Source of the DNA: Mycobacterium shimoidei
Lineage (GTDB): Bacteria; Actinomycetota; Actinomycetes; Mycobacteriales; Mycobacteriaceae
DNA length: 47,758 nt
Assembly: GCA_002101905.1 (NCBI GenBank)
Contig: LQPU01000046.1
Location: 1 to 47,758, forward strand
Direction: 5' to 3'
Shown here: piece by piece, positions 39,896-47,758 of the stretch
Layout: each line of letters starts with the position of its first letter
Numbering within the stretch: the stretch's first letter is position 1
Program-made: the position numbers and the translations under genes
The notes under the pieces: generated by a model
Told to the model about the DNA's origin: nothing
The model's database searches: none
Seen by the model: the letters and a program-made list of their open reading frames with translations, nothing else

Positions 39896-40885
39896 ATGGG
39901 CATCGCTTGGGGTCGGCCAGCCAGTGAACCCAGCGCGGGCTGGGCGGTCATCGACGTCGAAACCTCGGGTTTCCGGCCAGGTCAGGCGCGGATCCTCAGC
40001 CTGGCGGTGCTGGCGCTGGACGCCGACGGGCGAATCGAGGAGTCCGTCGTCAGCCTGCTCAACCCGGAAGTCGACCCGGGCCCCACCCACGTGCACGGCC
40101 TGACCGCCGCGATGCTCGAGGACCAGCCGCAGTTCGTCGACATCGTCGACGACGTGGTCAAGCTGCTCGACGGCCGCACGCTGGTCGCCCACAACGTCGC
40201 GTTCGACTACTCCTTCCTGGCCGCCGAGGCCGAGCTCATCGACACCGAATTGCCCATCGACAGCGTCATGTGCACGGTCGAGCTGACGCGCCGACTCGAC
40301 CTTGGTCTGGACAACCTGCGGTTGGAAACGCTGGCCGCGCATTGGGGAGTGACCCAGCAGCGGCCGCACGACGCGTTTGACGACGCCCGGGTGCTGACGC
40401 ACGTGCTGGGAGCCGCCCTGGAGCGGGCGCGTGAGCGCGATATCTGGCTGCCGGTTCGCCCGGTCGGCCGTCGCCGCTGGCCCAACGGGCGAGTCACGCA
40501 CGACGAGCTGCGCCCGCTGAAGATGCTGGCCTCCCGGATGCCCTGCCCGTACCAGAACCCCGGCCCGTATGTGCGAGGCCGGCCGATGGTGCAGGGCATG
40601 CGGGTAGCGCTGGCCGCCGAGGTGCAACGCACTCACGAGGAACTGGTCGAGCGGATACTGCACGCCGGGCTGGCCTACACCGACGCCGTCGACCGCGAGA
40701 CGTCACTGGTGGTTTGCAATGAGTCCCGGCCGGCACACGGCAAGGGATACCAAGCCCGGGAACTGGGTGTCCCGATGGTTTCCGACGCGCAGTTCATGGA
40801 CGGCGTCGGTGCCGTGGTGGGCGGGACCGGCATCGAGGAGTTCGTCGACGTCAACGAGCCGGGCGAGCAGTTCGCGCTGTTCTGA
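39896..40885 (+). CDS. DnaQ-like DEDDh 3'-5' exonuclease with C-terminal BRCT domain (Rv3711c)
   Basis: The 329-residue protein has an N-terminal exonuclease domain: Asp20 and Glu22 in V-I-D-V-E-T-S-G-F (Exo I), H-N-V-A-F-D-Y-S-F-L (Exo II) and H-D-A-F-D-D-A-R-V-L (Exo III with the DEDDh His). Residues about 240-320 resemble a BRCT domain (G-M-R-V-A-L-A-A-E; L-V-V-C-N-E-S; G-Y-Q-A-R-E-L-G-V-P-M-V). ATG 39896 gives the length I recall for Rv3711c; the longer open frame upstream is antisense to murT. It is an auxiliary nuclease, since proofreading in mycobacteria is done by the PHP domain of DnaE1. Confidence 0.9.
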   Translation: MGIAWGRPASEPSAGWAVIDVETSGFRPGQARILSLAVLALDADGRIEESVVSLLNPEVDPGPTHVHGLTAAMLEDQPQFVDIVDDVVKLLDGRTLVAHNVAFDYSFLAAEAELIDTELPIDSVMCTVELTRRLDLGLDNLRLETLAAHWGVTQQRPHDAFDDARVLTHVLGAALERARERDIWLPVRPVGRRRWPNGRVTHDELRPLKMLASRMPCPYQNPGPYVRGRPMVQGMRVALAAEVQRTHEELVERILHAGLAYTDAVDRETSLVVCNESRPAHGKGYQARELGVPMVSDAQFMDGVGAVVGGTGIEEFVDVNEPGEQFALF

Positions 40886-40896
40886 TTACTCGCTTC

Positions 40897-42711
40897 TCAT
40901 CTGCTTGCGCGGTTGACCGCTGACACGACGGCACGCAGCGACGCGGTGGTGATCGACGGTGCAATACCCACACCCCAAACGGTCCGGTCCCCAACGCGCG
41001 CCTCGACATAGGCCGCGGCCTGCGCATCGTCGCCGGCGCTCATCGCATGCTCGGAATAGTCCAGCACCGCTACCTCGAAGCCGACATGGCTCAGCGCGTC
41101 GACGAATGCGGCCAGCGGGCCATTGCCGGTTCCGGTGATCTCGGTGTCGGTCCCGTTGATCTTCACCGTCGCGGTGACGGTGGTGCTTCCGCCGTCCTCC
41201 TCGGCCGCGTCCACCCGTTGCCTGATCCGCTCCAGCGGCCGCACCGGGGCCAGATACTCCTCGGCGAACGCGTCCCACATCTCCTTCGACGACACCTCGC
41301 GGCCTTCGCCGCCGGTGCCCTCCGCGATCTTCTGGATCACCTGGCTGAACTCGATTTGCAGTCGCCGCGGCAGCGCCAGCCCGTGGTCGGTCTTCATGAT
41401 GTAGGCCACGCCGCCCTTGCCGGACTGCGAATTGACCCGGATCACCGCCTCATAGGTGCGCCCGACATCGCGCGGGTCGATCGGCAGGTACGGCACCTGC
41501 CACAGCATGTCGTCGACGTCGCTGTCGGCTTCGTCCGCCGCCACCTTCATTGCGTCCAGACCCTTGTTGATGGCGTCCTGGTGGCTGCCGGAGAACGCGG
41601 TGTACACCAGATCGCCGCCGTAGGGGTGGCGTTCGTGCACCGGCAGCTGGTTGCAGTACTCCACCGTGCGCCGGATCTCGTCGATGTTGGAGAAGTCGAT
41701 CTGCGGGTCGACACCGCGGGAGAACAGGTTGAGGCCCAGCGTCACCAGGCAGACGTTGCCGGTGCGCTCGCCGTTGCCGAACAGGCAGCCCTCGATGCGA
41801 TCCGCCCCGGCCTGATACCCCAATTCGGCTGCGGCGACGGCGGTTCCGCGGTCGTTGTGTGGATGCAGGCTCAGGATGACCGACTCCCGGTTGGCCAGAT
41901 TGCGGTGCATCCACTCGATCGAGTCGGCGTACACGTTGGGGGTGGCCATCTCCACCGTGGCGGGCAAATTGAAGATGATCGGGTTGTCCGGGGTGGGGCC
42001 GATCACCTCGCCGACGGCGTCGCACACCTGCTTGGCGTATTCCAGTTCGGTACCGGTATAGGACTCCGGCGAGTACTCGAATCTCCATTGCGTGCCGGGA
42101 TATTTCGCCGCCTCTTCGACGCACTTGCGGGCGCCTTGCACTGCGATGTCCTGCACGGCCGCCCGGTCGGCGCGAAAAACCACCCGCCGCTGCAGGATTG
42201 ACGTCGAGTTGTAGAAGTGCACGATCGCCCGCGGTGCGCCTTCGCAGGCCTCGAAGGTGCGCTCGATCAACTCGGGACGACACTGGGTCAGCACCTGGAT
42301 CGTCACGTCGTCGGGAATGACGCCCTGCTCGATGATTTCGCGGACGAAGTCGAAATCGGTCTGGCTGGCCGATGGGAATCCGACCTCGATCTCCTTGTAG
42401 CCCATCCGGACAAGCAGGTCGAACATCCGGCGTTTGCGGGCCGGGCTCATCGGGTCGATCAGCGCCTGGTTGCCGTCGCGCAGGTCCACCGCGCACCACA
42501 TCGGTGCTTTGTCGATAACCCGGTCGGGCCAGGTGCGGTCGGCTAACCGGACGGTTTCGACCTCTTCGGCGAATGGACGGTACCGGCCGATGGGCATCGA
42601 CGATCCGCGCTGGGTGTTCCAGGCAGGCTGGCCGGGGTTGGGTGCGCCGGTGGGTTTGGTGATGCTGCGGGCCGACCTGAATTCGTCGACCGGTGAAGAA
42701 AAGCTAGTCAC
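40897..42711 (-). CDS. leuA: 2-isopropylmalate synthase
   Basis: The 604-residue enzyme condenses acetyl-CoA with 2-ketoisovalerate, the first step of leucine synthesis. The catalytic barrel starts D-L-R-D-G-N-Q-A-L (Arg78, Asp79) and has the metal-binding H-P-H-N-D-R-G. The C-terminal regulatory domain (about 490-604) binds leucine for feedback inhibition. It is about 40 residues shorter than the M. tuberculosis enzyme, which carries 57-bp repeats before the regulatory domain; those are absent here. GTG 42711 has GGAG upstream. A leucine leader peptide and alternative hairpins precede it. Confidence 0.95.
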   Translation of the reverse strand: MTSFSSPVDEFRSARSITKPTGAPNPGQPAWNTQRGSSMPIGRYRPFAEEVETVRLADRTWPDRVIDKAPMWCAVDLRDGNQALIDPMSPARKRRMFDLLVRMGYKEIEVGFPSASQTDFDFVREIIEQGVIPDDVTIQVLTQCRPELIERTFEACEGAPRAIVHFYNSTSILQRRVVFRADRAAVQDIAVQGARKCVEEAAKYPGTQWRFEYSPESYTGTELEYAKQVCDAVGEVIGPTPDNPIIFNLPATVEMATPNVYADSIEWMHRNLANRESVILSLHPHNDRGTAVAAAELGYQAGADRIEGCLFGNGERTGNVCLVTLGLNLFSRGVDPQIDFSNIDEIRRTVEYCNQLPVHERHPYGGDLVYTAFSGSHQDAINKGLDAMKVAADEADSDVDDMLWQVPYLPIDPRDVGRTYEAVIRVNSQSGKGGVAYIMKTDHGLALPRRLQIEFSQVIQKIAEGTGGEGREVSSKEMWDAFAEEYLAPVRPLERIRQRVDAAEEDGGSTTVTATVKINGTDTEITGTGNGPLAAFVDALSHVGFEVAVLDYSEHAMSAGDDAQAAAYVEARVGDRTVWGVGIAPSITTASLRAVVSAVNRASR

Positions 42712-42742
42712 GGTGATTGCTCCGGGGTGTCAAGAGGGACAT

Positions 42743-42796
42743 CAGACCGGCGCATCGCGAACTCCCGCGACGGGAAGCCGGTCTGGGAATCAGACC
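42743..42796 (-). promoter_or_regulatory. leuA attenuator: mutually exclusive hairpins
   Basis: In transcript order the arms are GGTCTG (42796-42791), CAGACCGGC (42785-42777) and GCCGGTCTG (42751-42743). The middle arm can pair with the first (6 bp, 5-nt loop) or with the third (9 bp). The first arm overlaps the end of the leader peptide, so a ribosome stalled at the Leu codons would change the fold. A CCCG-TCG-CGGG hairpin lies inside the 9-bp stem. Confidence 0.75.
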
Positions 42797-42831
42797 CCGC
42801 CGCGGCGTCCGAGAAGGAGCACCCACTGCAC
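42790..42831 (-). CDS. leuA leader peptide (13 residues, three consecutive Leu codons)
   Basis: From GTG 42831 the frame reads M-Q-W-V-L-L-L-G-R-R-G-G-V-stop, with CTC CTT CTC in a row. A TAGAGT -10 lies 7 nt upstream, so the RNA probably begins at this GTG. A start at GTG 42822 is the alternative. It sits 79 nt upstream of leuA and senses charged tRNA-Leu by ribosome stalling. Confidence 0.8.
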   Translation of the reverse strand: MQWVLLLGRRGGV

Positions 42832-42838
42832 GATGTGA

Positions 42839-42844
42839 ACTCTA
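42839..42844 (-). promoter_or_regulatory. -10 element of the leuA leader transcript
   Basis: TAGAGT on the minus strand, followed by 7 nt and the leader GTG at 42831. This spacing predicts a leaderless leader peptide. Confidence 0.6.
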
Positions 42845-42891
42845 CCGCTACCGGCGCTCCAGCCAAAACCGCAGGACAGGCCGTCGGCTGT

Positions 42892-42897
42892 TACGAT
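42892..42897 (+). promoter_or_regulatory. -10 element for the small Thr-rich membrane protein
   Basis: TACGAT is followed by 8 nt and the GTG at 42906, with no ribosome site between. It diverges from the leuA promoter 50 bp away. Confidence 0.4.
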
Positions 42898-42905
42898 CGG
42901 CCATC

Positions 42906-43208
42906 GTGGCACCTGACCAGCCCCGCACGCCCTGGTATCGCAACTCCGTGGTGCTGTTGAGCATCGTGCTGATAGTTCTGGTCCTGCTGATCATCGTGGG
43001 CATTGTCGCGCTGTTCGGCGGAAACAAGGGCGGTGCGCCCTCGGTGCCGACGCCGTCTGTGACGACCACCTCCGGGCCCTCCACGACCACGTCGGAGCCG
43101 ACCACCACGTCCGAGCCAACAACCACCACCACGACATCGGACGGGTTCCACTTGCCCTCGACGATCGAGTTGCCGTCGCTGACGATCACGCTGCCGTCGT
43201 TGCCGTAG
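42906..43208 (+). CDS. Small single-span membrane protein with Thr/Ser/Pro-rich tail
   Basis: The 100-residue protein starts at GTG 42906 (V/M-A-P-D-Q-P-R-T-P-W). Residues 15-38 are a strong membrane span. The external part is Pro/Ser/Thr-rich with E-P-T-T-T-S repeats, then L-P-S-T-I-E-L-P-S-L-T-I. I do not recognise a family. It lies between leuA and ask and ends 66 bp before ask. The Thr-rich segment could be glycosylated. Confidence 0.7.
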   Translation: MAPDQPRTPWYRNSVVLLSIVLIVLVLLIIVGIVALFGGNKGGAPSVPTPSVTTTSGPSTTTSEPTTTSEPTTTTTTSDGFHLPSTIELPSLTITLPSLP

Positions 43209-43236
43209 TTGGGCGGCGCAAGCGAGCACGTATTCT
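43209..43236 (+). promoter_or_regulatory. Predicted ask-asd promoter
   Basis: A -35-like TTGGGC (43209-43214) is spaced 16 bp from a -10-like TATTCT (43231-43236). Transcription would start near 43243, giving a leader of about 30 nt with an AGAAGGG ribosome site. Confidence 0.4.
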
Positions 43237-43274
43237 GTTGACGACCTGAAAACCCGCAGCAGAGAAGGGCAGCA

Positions 43275-44539
<1,265 letters not shown>

Positions 44540-44540
<1 letters not shown>

Positions 44541-45571
44541 TGGTCGCCATCGGTGTAGTCGGTGCCACCGGCCAGGTGGGCCGGGTGATGCGGACGCTGC
44601 TCGACGAGCGTGACTTCCCGGCGAGCACTGTGCGGTTCTTCGCCTCGGCCCGCTCGCAGGGCCGCAAGCTGGCGTTCCGAGGGCAGGAGATCGAGGTCGA
44701 GGACGCGCAAACCGCCGACCCCAGTGGATTGGACATCGCGCTGTTCTCGGCGGGCGCGGCGATGTCGCGAGTGCAGGCGCCGCGCTTCGCCGCGGCCAAC
44801 GTGACCGTCATCGACAACTCCTCGGCATGGCGCAAGGATCCCGACGTGCCGCTGGTGGTGTCCGAGGTGAATTTCGCCGCCGCACGACACCGCCCCAAAG
44901 GCATCATCGCCAACCCGAACTGCACCACGATGGCGGCGATGCCGGCGCTCAAGGTGCTGCACGACGAGGCGCGGTTGGTGCGCCTGGTGGCCTCGACGTA
45001 TCAGGCCGTGTCCGGCAGCGGGGTGGCCGGGGTGGCGGAGCTGGCCGAGCAGGCCCGCGCCGTGGTCGACGGCGCCGAGCAACTGGTGCACGACGGCAGC
45101 GCGCTGGCCTACCCGGCGCCCAACACCTATGTAGCCCCGATCGCGTTCAACGTCGTTCCGCTGGCGGGCAATCTCGTCGATGACGATTCTGGTGAAACCG
45201 ACGAGGATCAGAAGCTGCGCAACGAAAGCCGAAAGATCCTCGACATCCCGGACCTGCTGGTGAGTGGAACCTGTGTGCGGGTTCCGGTGTTCACCGGTCA
45301 CTGCCTGTCGATCAATGCCGAGTTCGCTCAACCACTTTCGCCCCAGCGTGCCCGCGAGTTGCTCGACGGCGCACCGGGCGTCAAGCTGGTCGACGTGCCG
45401 ACGCCACTGGCCGCCGCCGGTGTCGACGAGACGCTGGTCGGCCGGATTCGCCAGGACCCGGGTGTTCCGGAAGGGCGCGGTCTGGCGCTGTTCATCGCCG
45501 CAGACAATCTGCGCAAAGGCGCAGCGCTGAATACCATTCAAATCGCCGAGCTGCTGGCCGCCGAATTGTGA
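44540..45571 (+). CDS. asd: Aspartate-semialdehyde dehydrogenase
   Basis: The 343-residue enzyme reduces beta-aspartyl phosphate with NADPH, the step after aspartokinase. The nucleotide loop is G-V-V-G-A-T-G-Q-V-G-R (5-15), the catalytic Cys128 is in N-P-N-C-T-T-M, and the His base is in R-V-P-V-F-T-G-H-C. The ask stop and asd start overlap (TAATG), so translation is coupled. Confidence 0.97.
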
Positions 45572-45577
45572 TCCGGG

Positions 45578-46711
45578 GTGAGCTCACCCGCACGCCCCGC
45601 ACTCCTGGTCGTCTGTTTGCTTGCGCTACTTAGTGTTTCGCCTGCCCACGCTGATCCGCCCGCGCCGATGCCCAGGCCGGTCTTGCCGCCGCTGGCGCCC
45701 GGCGAGGTGATTCGGATCGGCCCCACTGCCGGAACCGGCACGCCCACACGCGATTACGGCATCGGTGCCACTGACTTGTGCGAATTCATGGAGTTCCCCA
45801 GTGAAGTGCTGCAAGTCTGCGGCGACAGCTTCGCCGGCCAAGGCGTCGGGTTCGGCGGCTGGTACTCACCGATCGCTCTGCGCGTCGACATGTCGTCGGT
45901 CGATGACCCGGGTGGGGTGCGCTACACCGGTGTCAGGGGAGTGTGGGAACCGCTGCTGGCCGACCCGACGCCGCCGGGGACCTCGCAGTTGCCCGCCGGC
46001 GTAGTGCACATCAACCGGCAGAACTATCTTCTGGTGACAACCGCCAAGGAGCTGGTGCCGCAGAATTCGCGGTTGGTGAAAGCCGCGCCGACGCAGGCGT
46101 TTTGGCAGACCGTTCCCGGTTCGGTTCGAGACGGCGGTTATCAGGACGGCGGCCAGACGCAGATCAGCGGCTACTATGACCCGATTCCAACGGCCGACTC
46201 GCCGAGCGGATGGGTGTACATCGTCGCCGACAGCTTTCAGCGCACCCATCCGGTCACGTTGTACCGGGTCGCACCGGAGAACTTCGAGGACCGGTCCCGC
46301 TGGGAGGGCTGGGCGGCCGGGCCCGACGGTGGGTGGGGCAAACCACCAACACCGTTGTGGGACGAGCAAGTTGGCGAGATGAGCTTCCAGCAGATCGACG
46401 GCAAGGCGGTGCTGTCGTATTTCAACGCCAGCACCGGAGACATGGAAGTGCGGGTGGCCAACGACCCGACGTCGCTGGGCACCGCGCCGGTGACCACCGT
46501 TGTGCAACATGACGACTGGCCCGATCCGGCCGAAAGCTTGCCGCCGCCGCACGACAATCGGCTGGCCCAGCCCTACGGCGGCTACATTTCCCCCGGTTCT
46601 ACGCTCGACGAGTTGCGGGTGTTCGTCAGCCAATGGCACAACAGCGATCCACGTGCCCGCGCGCCCTATCGGGTGATCCAGTTCGCGGTCAATCCGTTCA
46701 AGCCCGAATAA
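45578..46711 (+). CDS. Secreted DUF4185 protein, probable endo-D-arabinanase-type glycosidase (Rv3707c-like)
   Basis: The 377-residue precursor has a signal peptide (cleavage near A-H-A-D at 26) and a DUF4185 beta-propeller domain: G-A-T-D-L-C-E-F-M-E, C-G-D-S-F-A-G-Q, F-W-Q-T-V and G-Y-I-S-P-G-S-T-L-D-E-L. DUF4185 enzymes have been assigned to glycoside hydrolase family GH183, which cuts the D-arabinan of arabinogalactan. By position this is Rv3707c. GTG 45578 lies 6 nt after asd, so it may be co-transcribed. Activity on the cell's own wall would require tight control. Confidence 0.85.
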   Translation: MSSPARPALLVVCLLALLSVSPAHADPPAPMPRPVLPPLAPGEVIRIGPTAGTGTPTRDYGIGATDLCEFMEFPSEVLQVCGDSFAGQGVGFGGWYSPIALRVDMSSVDDPGGVRYTGVRGVWEPLLADPTPPGTSQLPAGVVHINRQNYLLVTTAKELVPQNSRLVKAAPTQAFWQTVPGSVRDGGYQDGGQTQISGYYDPIPTADSPSGWVYIVADSFQRTHPVTLYRVAPENFEDRSRWEGWAAGPDGGWGKPPTPLWDEQVGEMSFQQIDGKAVLSYFNASTGDMEVRVANDPTSLGTAPVTTVVQHDDWPDPAESLPPPHDNRLAQPYGGYISPGSTLDELRVFVSQWHNSDPRARAPYRVIQFAVNPFKPE

Positions 46712-46723
46712 CCGGCGATTCAG

Positions 46724-46750
46724 AGCTATGACTCATAGCTGGTTCATAGC
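46724..46750. promoter_or_regulatory. PhoP-box-like direct repeat with an additional inverted half-site
   Basis: TCATAGC-N4-TCATAGC (46733-46750) has the 7-4-7 layout and 11-bp period of the M. tuberculosis PhoP box (TCACAGC-N4-TCACAGC), one base different in each half. A reverse half-site overlaps upstream, making AGCTATGA-C-TCATAGCT (46724-46740) a perfect palindrome. A possible -10, CACTAT, lies 14 bp downstream. Confidence 0.6.
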
Positions 46751-46795
46751 CGGCACCTAGCTGCCACTATCGGTTGGGCGCGCATCATGCTTCCC

Positions 46796-47119
46796 ATGAG
46801 TGAAACACCTGAAACAACATCCAGGTCGGCCGCGGTCGACACCGCGCCGCCCGCGAAACCGTACTGGCTTTACAGGTTCGCGGCGTGGGTGGTGATCGTC
46901 GCCGGCATCGTGTTCATCGTGACGACCGTTTTCTTCGCCGGCTACCGAATCGCCGGCCACCATGGTCACCACCACCATCACTGGCATCACCACCACGCGA
47001 TGTTCCACCATCGCCCAGGTGGCGGCGGACCGGGCGGCGGGCCCGGCAGCAGCGCCGTTCCCGGACCCGCACAGCCACCGCAGTCCGTCACCCCGACCAC
47101 TGCTCCGGCTCGCCCGTAA
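46796..47119 (+). CDS. Single-span membrane protein with His-rich and Pro/Gly-rich tail (paralogue 1 of 3)
   Basis: The 107-residue protein starts at ATG 46796 (M-S-E-T-P-E-T-T); ATG 46787 is three codons earlier. After a short N-terminus comes Y-R-F-A-A-W-V-V-I-V-A-G-I-V-F-I and one span, then a His-rich segment with runs of 2, 5 and 4 His around single W and G, and a Gly/Pro-rich end. The His cluster could bind Zn, Ni or Cu. It shares the span motif with the next two genes. It sits near where Rv3706c lies in M. tuberculosis, which I recall as a PhoP- and acid-responsive gene. No ribosome site is obvious. Confidence 0.75.
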   Translation: MSETPETTSRSAAVDTAPPAKPYWLYRFAAWVVIVAGIVFIVTTVFFAGYRIAGHHGHHHHHWHHHHAMFHHRPGGGGPGGGPGSSAVPGPAQPPQSVTPTTAPARP

Positions 47120-47142
47120 TCAACCCAAGTGCTCCTTCACCG

Positions 47143-47180
47143 GCCCGGCGCCCCACAAGTCCCGTAGTGGGGCGCCGGGC
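47143..47180. terminator. 14-bp perfect hairpin after the first paralogue
   Basis: Arms 47143-47156 and 47167-47180 (GCCCGGCGCCCCAC and its complement) enclose a 10-nt loop. It lies 23 bp after the stop, with no U tract, and probably ends the first transcript. Confidence 0.75.
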
Positions 47181-47227
47181 TCATCAACACTCGCGACCAG
47201 CCTTGCGGTAAGGCATGATTTGCAACC

Positions 47228-47362
47228 ATGAGCGACACACCTCGGCCGGCCCGGCCAGACAGGCTCTATCAAGTCGCGGCGTGGGTTGCAATCGTCGCGG
47301 GACTCGTCTTCATCGCGGCGACGGTGCTGTTCATCGTGTGCATGTTCTGGTGCTGTCACTGA
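47228..47362 (+). CDS. 44-residue single-span membrane protein (paralogue 2 of 3)
   Basis: The frame from ATG 47228 to TGA 47362 reads M-S-D-T-P-R-P-A-R-P-D-R-L-Y-Q-V-A-A-W-V-A-I-V-A-G, one membrane span, and ends C-M-F-W-C-C-H. The R-L-Y-Q-V-A-A-W-V-x-I-V-A-G core is shared with both neighbours, which is the main evidence that this short frame is a gene. It has no His/Pro tail; three Cys and a terminal His could bind metal. It lies 21 bp before the third paralogue and is probably co-transcribed with it. Confidence 0.7.
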   Translation: MSDTPRPARPDRLYQVAAWVAIVAGLVFIAATVLFIVCMFWCCH

Positions 47363-47383
47363 GTCGGAGAGAAGGATCGGAAT

Positions 47384-47758
47384 ATGACTGAAACCCCGCA
47401 ACCACCGCCCCCTCCTCCTCCTCTGCCGCCTCCGGCACCGCCGCGTGCGCCCCGCCAGAGCAGGCTTTTCCAGGTTGCCGCCTGGGTGGTGATCGTCGCC
47501 GGCATCGTCTTTGTCGCATCGGTGATCTTCTTCTCGGGCGCCATGGTCGGGTGGCACCAGCACCCCCGGTGGCATCATCACCACCACGGCATGTACGGGC
47601 CGGGCGGCCCGCCACCGGGTCCTCCTGGCCCCTGGTTCTACCCGGGTGGGCCCGGCATGGGGCCCGGTCCGGGGATGCCGCCGATGATGCCCGGCGGACC
47701 GGGGGCCGGTCCGGCCGAGCCGACGTCGACGCCCTCGCCCGCCCCGCCTCGTCATCGG
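47384..47758 (+). CDS. Single-span membrane protein with Pro-rich head and His/Gly/Pro-rich tail (paralogue 3 of 3, partial)
   Basis: The frame from ATG 47384 stays open for 125 codons to the right edge, so the C-terminus is missing. A GAAGGA site lies upstream. The N-terminus is a Pro run, followed by S-R-L-F-Q-V-A-A-W-V-V-I-V-A-G-I-V-F-V and one span, then W-H-Q-H-P-R-W with five His, and a Pro/Gly/Met-rich tail. It has the same plan as paralogue 1. Confidence 0.75.
   Translation, partial: MTETPQPPPPPPPLPPPAPPRAPRQSRLFQVAAWVVIVAGIVFVASVIFFSGAMVGWHQHPRWHHHHHGMYGPGGPPPGPPGPWFYPGGPGMGPGPGMPPMMPGGPGAGPAEPTSTPSPAPPRHR

Noticed and set aside
38660..40885. Apparent 741-residue protein ending in the DnaQ exonuclease
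   Set aside because: Codons before 39896 are antisense to murT; the exonuclease family length fits the ATG at 39896.

Overview
The window is high-GC actinobacterial DNA, and its gene families place it in a Mycobacterium, most likely a slow-growing non-tuberculous species. The evidence is a PGRS (glycine/alanine repeat) protein, two MmpS/MmpL lipid or siderophore exporters, ESX-1-type EspA/EspC/EspD-like proteins, LucA, a WS/DGAT triacylglycerol synthase and many GTG or apparently leaderless starts. Much of the window follows, inverted, the M. tuberculosis order around Rv3706c-Rv3734c. Comparisons with M. tuberculosis are from memory of the families, not from a search.

Left part (1-13.7 kb). 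It opens with a truncated PGRS protein and a secreted phosphoesterase that share a similar N-terminal module. A DUF7159 membrane protein with a collagen-like tail follows, then a tgs2-like acyltransferase with a Nudix hydrolase. Next is a three-gene operon (DUF302, thioredoxin-fold oxidoreductase, CsoR/CstR-type repressor) preceded by two perfect 16-bp operators. Divergent from it are a haloalkane dehalogenase and a P450. DNA ligase C and Prim-PolC are divergent with almost no space between them. A terminator hairpin, a small secreted protein with a Gly/Leu-rich C-terminal tail and a YeaQ/GlsB-type membrane protein close this part.

Middle (13.7-25.2 kb) looks like an accessory island relative to the Rv3730c-Rv3723 neighbourhood. 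It holds a PhyH dioxygenase, a cutinase, a secreted Rv0455c-like protein, a TetR regulator, and two complete MmpS-MmpL pairs placed tail to tail. An MmpS4/MmpL4-like transporter beside an Rv0455c homologue suggests siderophore (or surface lipid) export. A small secreted DUF732 protein and an NAD(P)-dependent dehydrogenase end the island.

Right part (25.2-47.8 kb) is mostly core: lucA, tRNA-Ser(GGA), a tandem foldable repeat, the SRP RNA (ffs), an aspartate aminotransferase, dnaX, a CFA-type methyltransferase with its FAD oxidoreductase partner, an SRPBCC protein, the amidase Ami1, YbaB, recR and a DUF559 protein. An orphan espA-espC-espD-like operon and a Pro-rich MmpS-domain protein interrupt this order before gatD-murT, a DnaQ-type exonuclease, leuA, ask, asd and a DUF4185 (GH183-type) secreted protein. 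leuA is preceded by a three-Leu leader peptide with mutually exclusive hairpins. The window ends in three tandem paralogous single-span membrane proteins, the first behind a PhoP-box-like direct repeat.

No CRISPR array, insertion sequence, phage gene or origin was seen.
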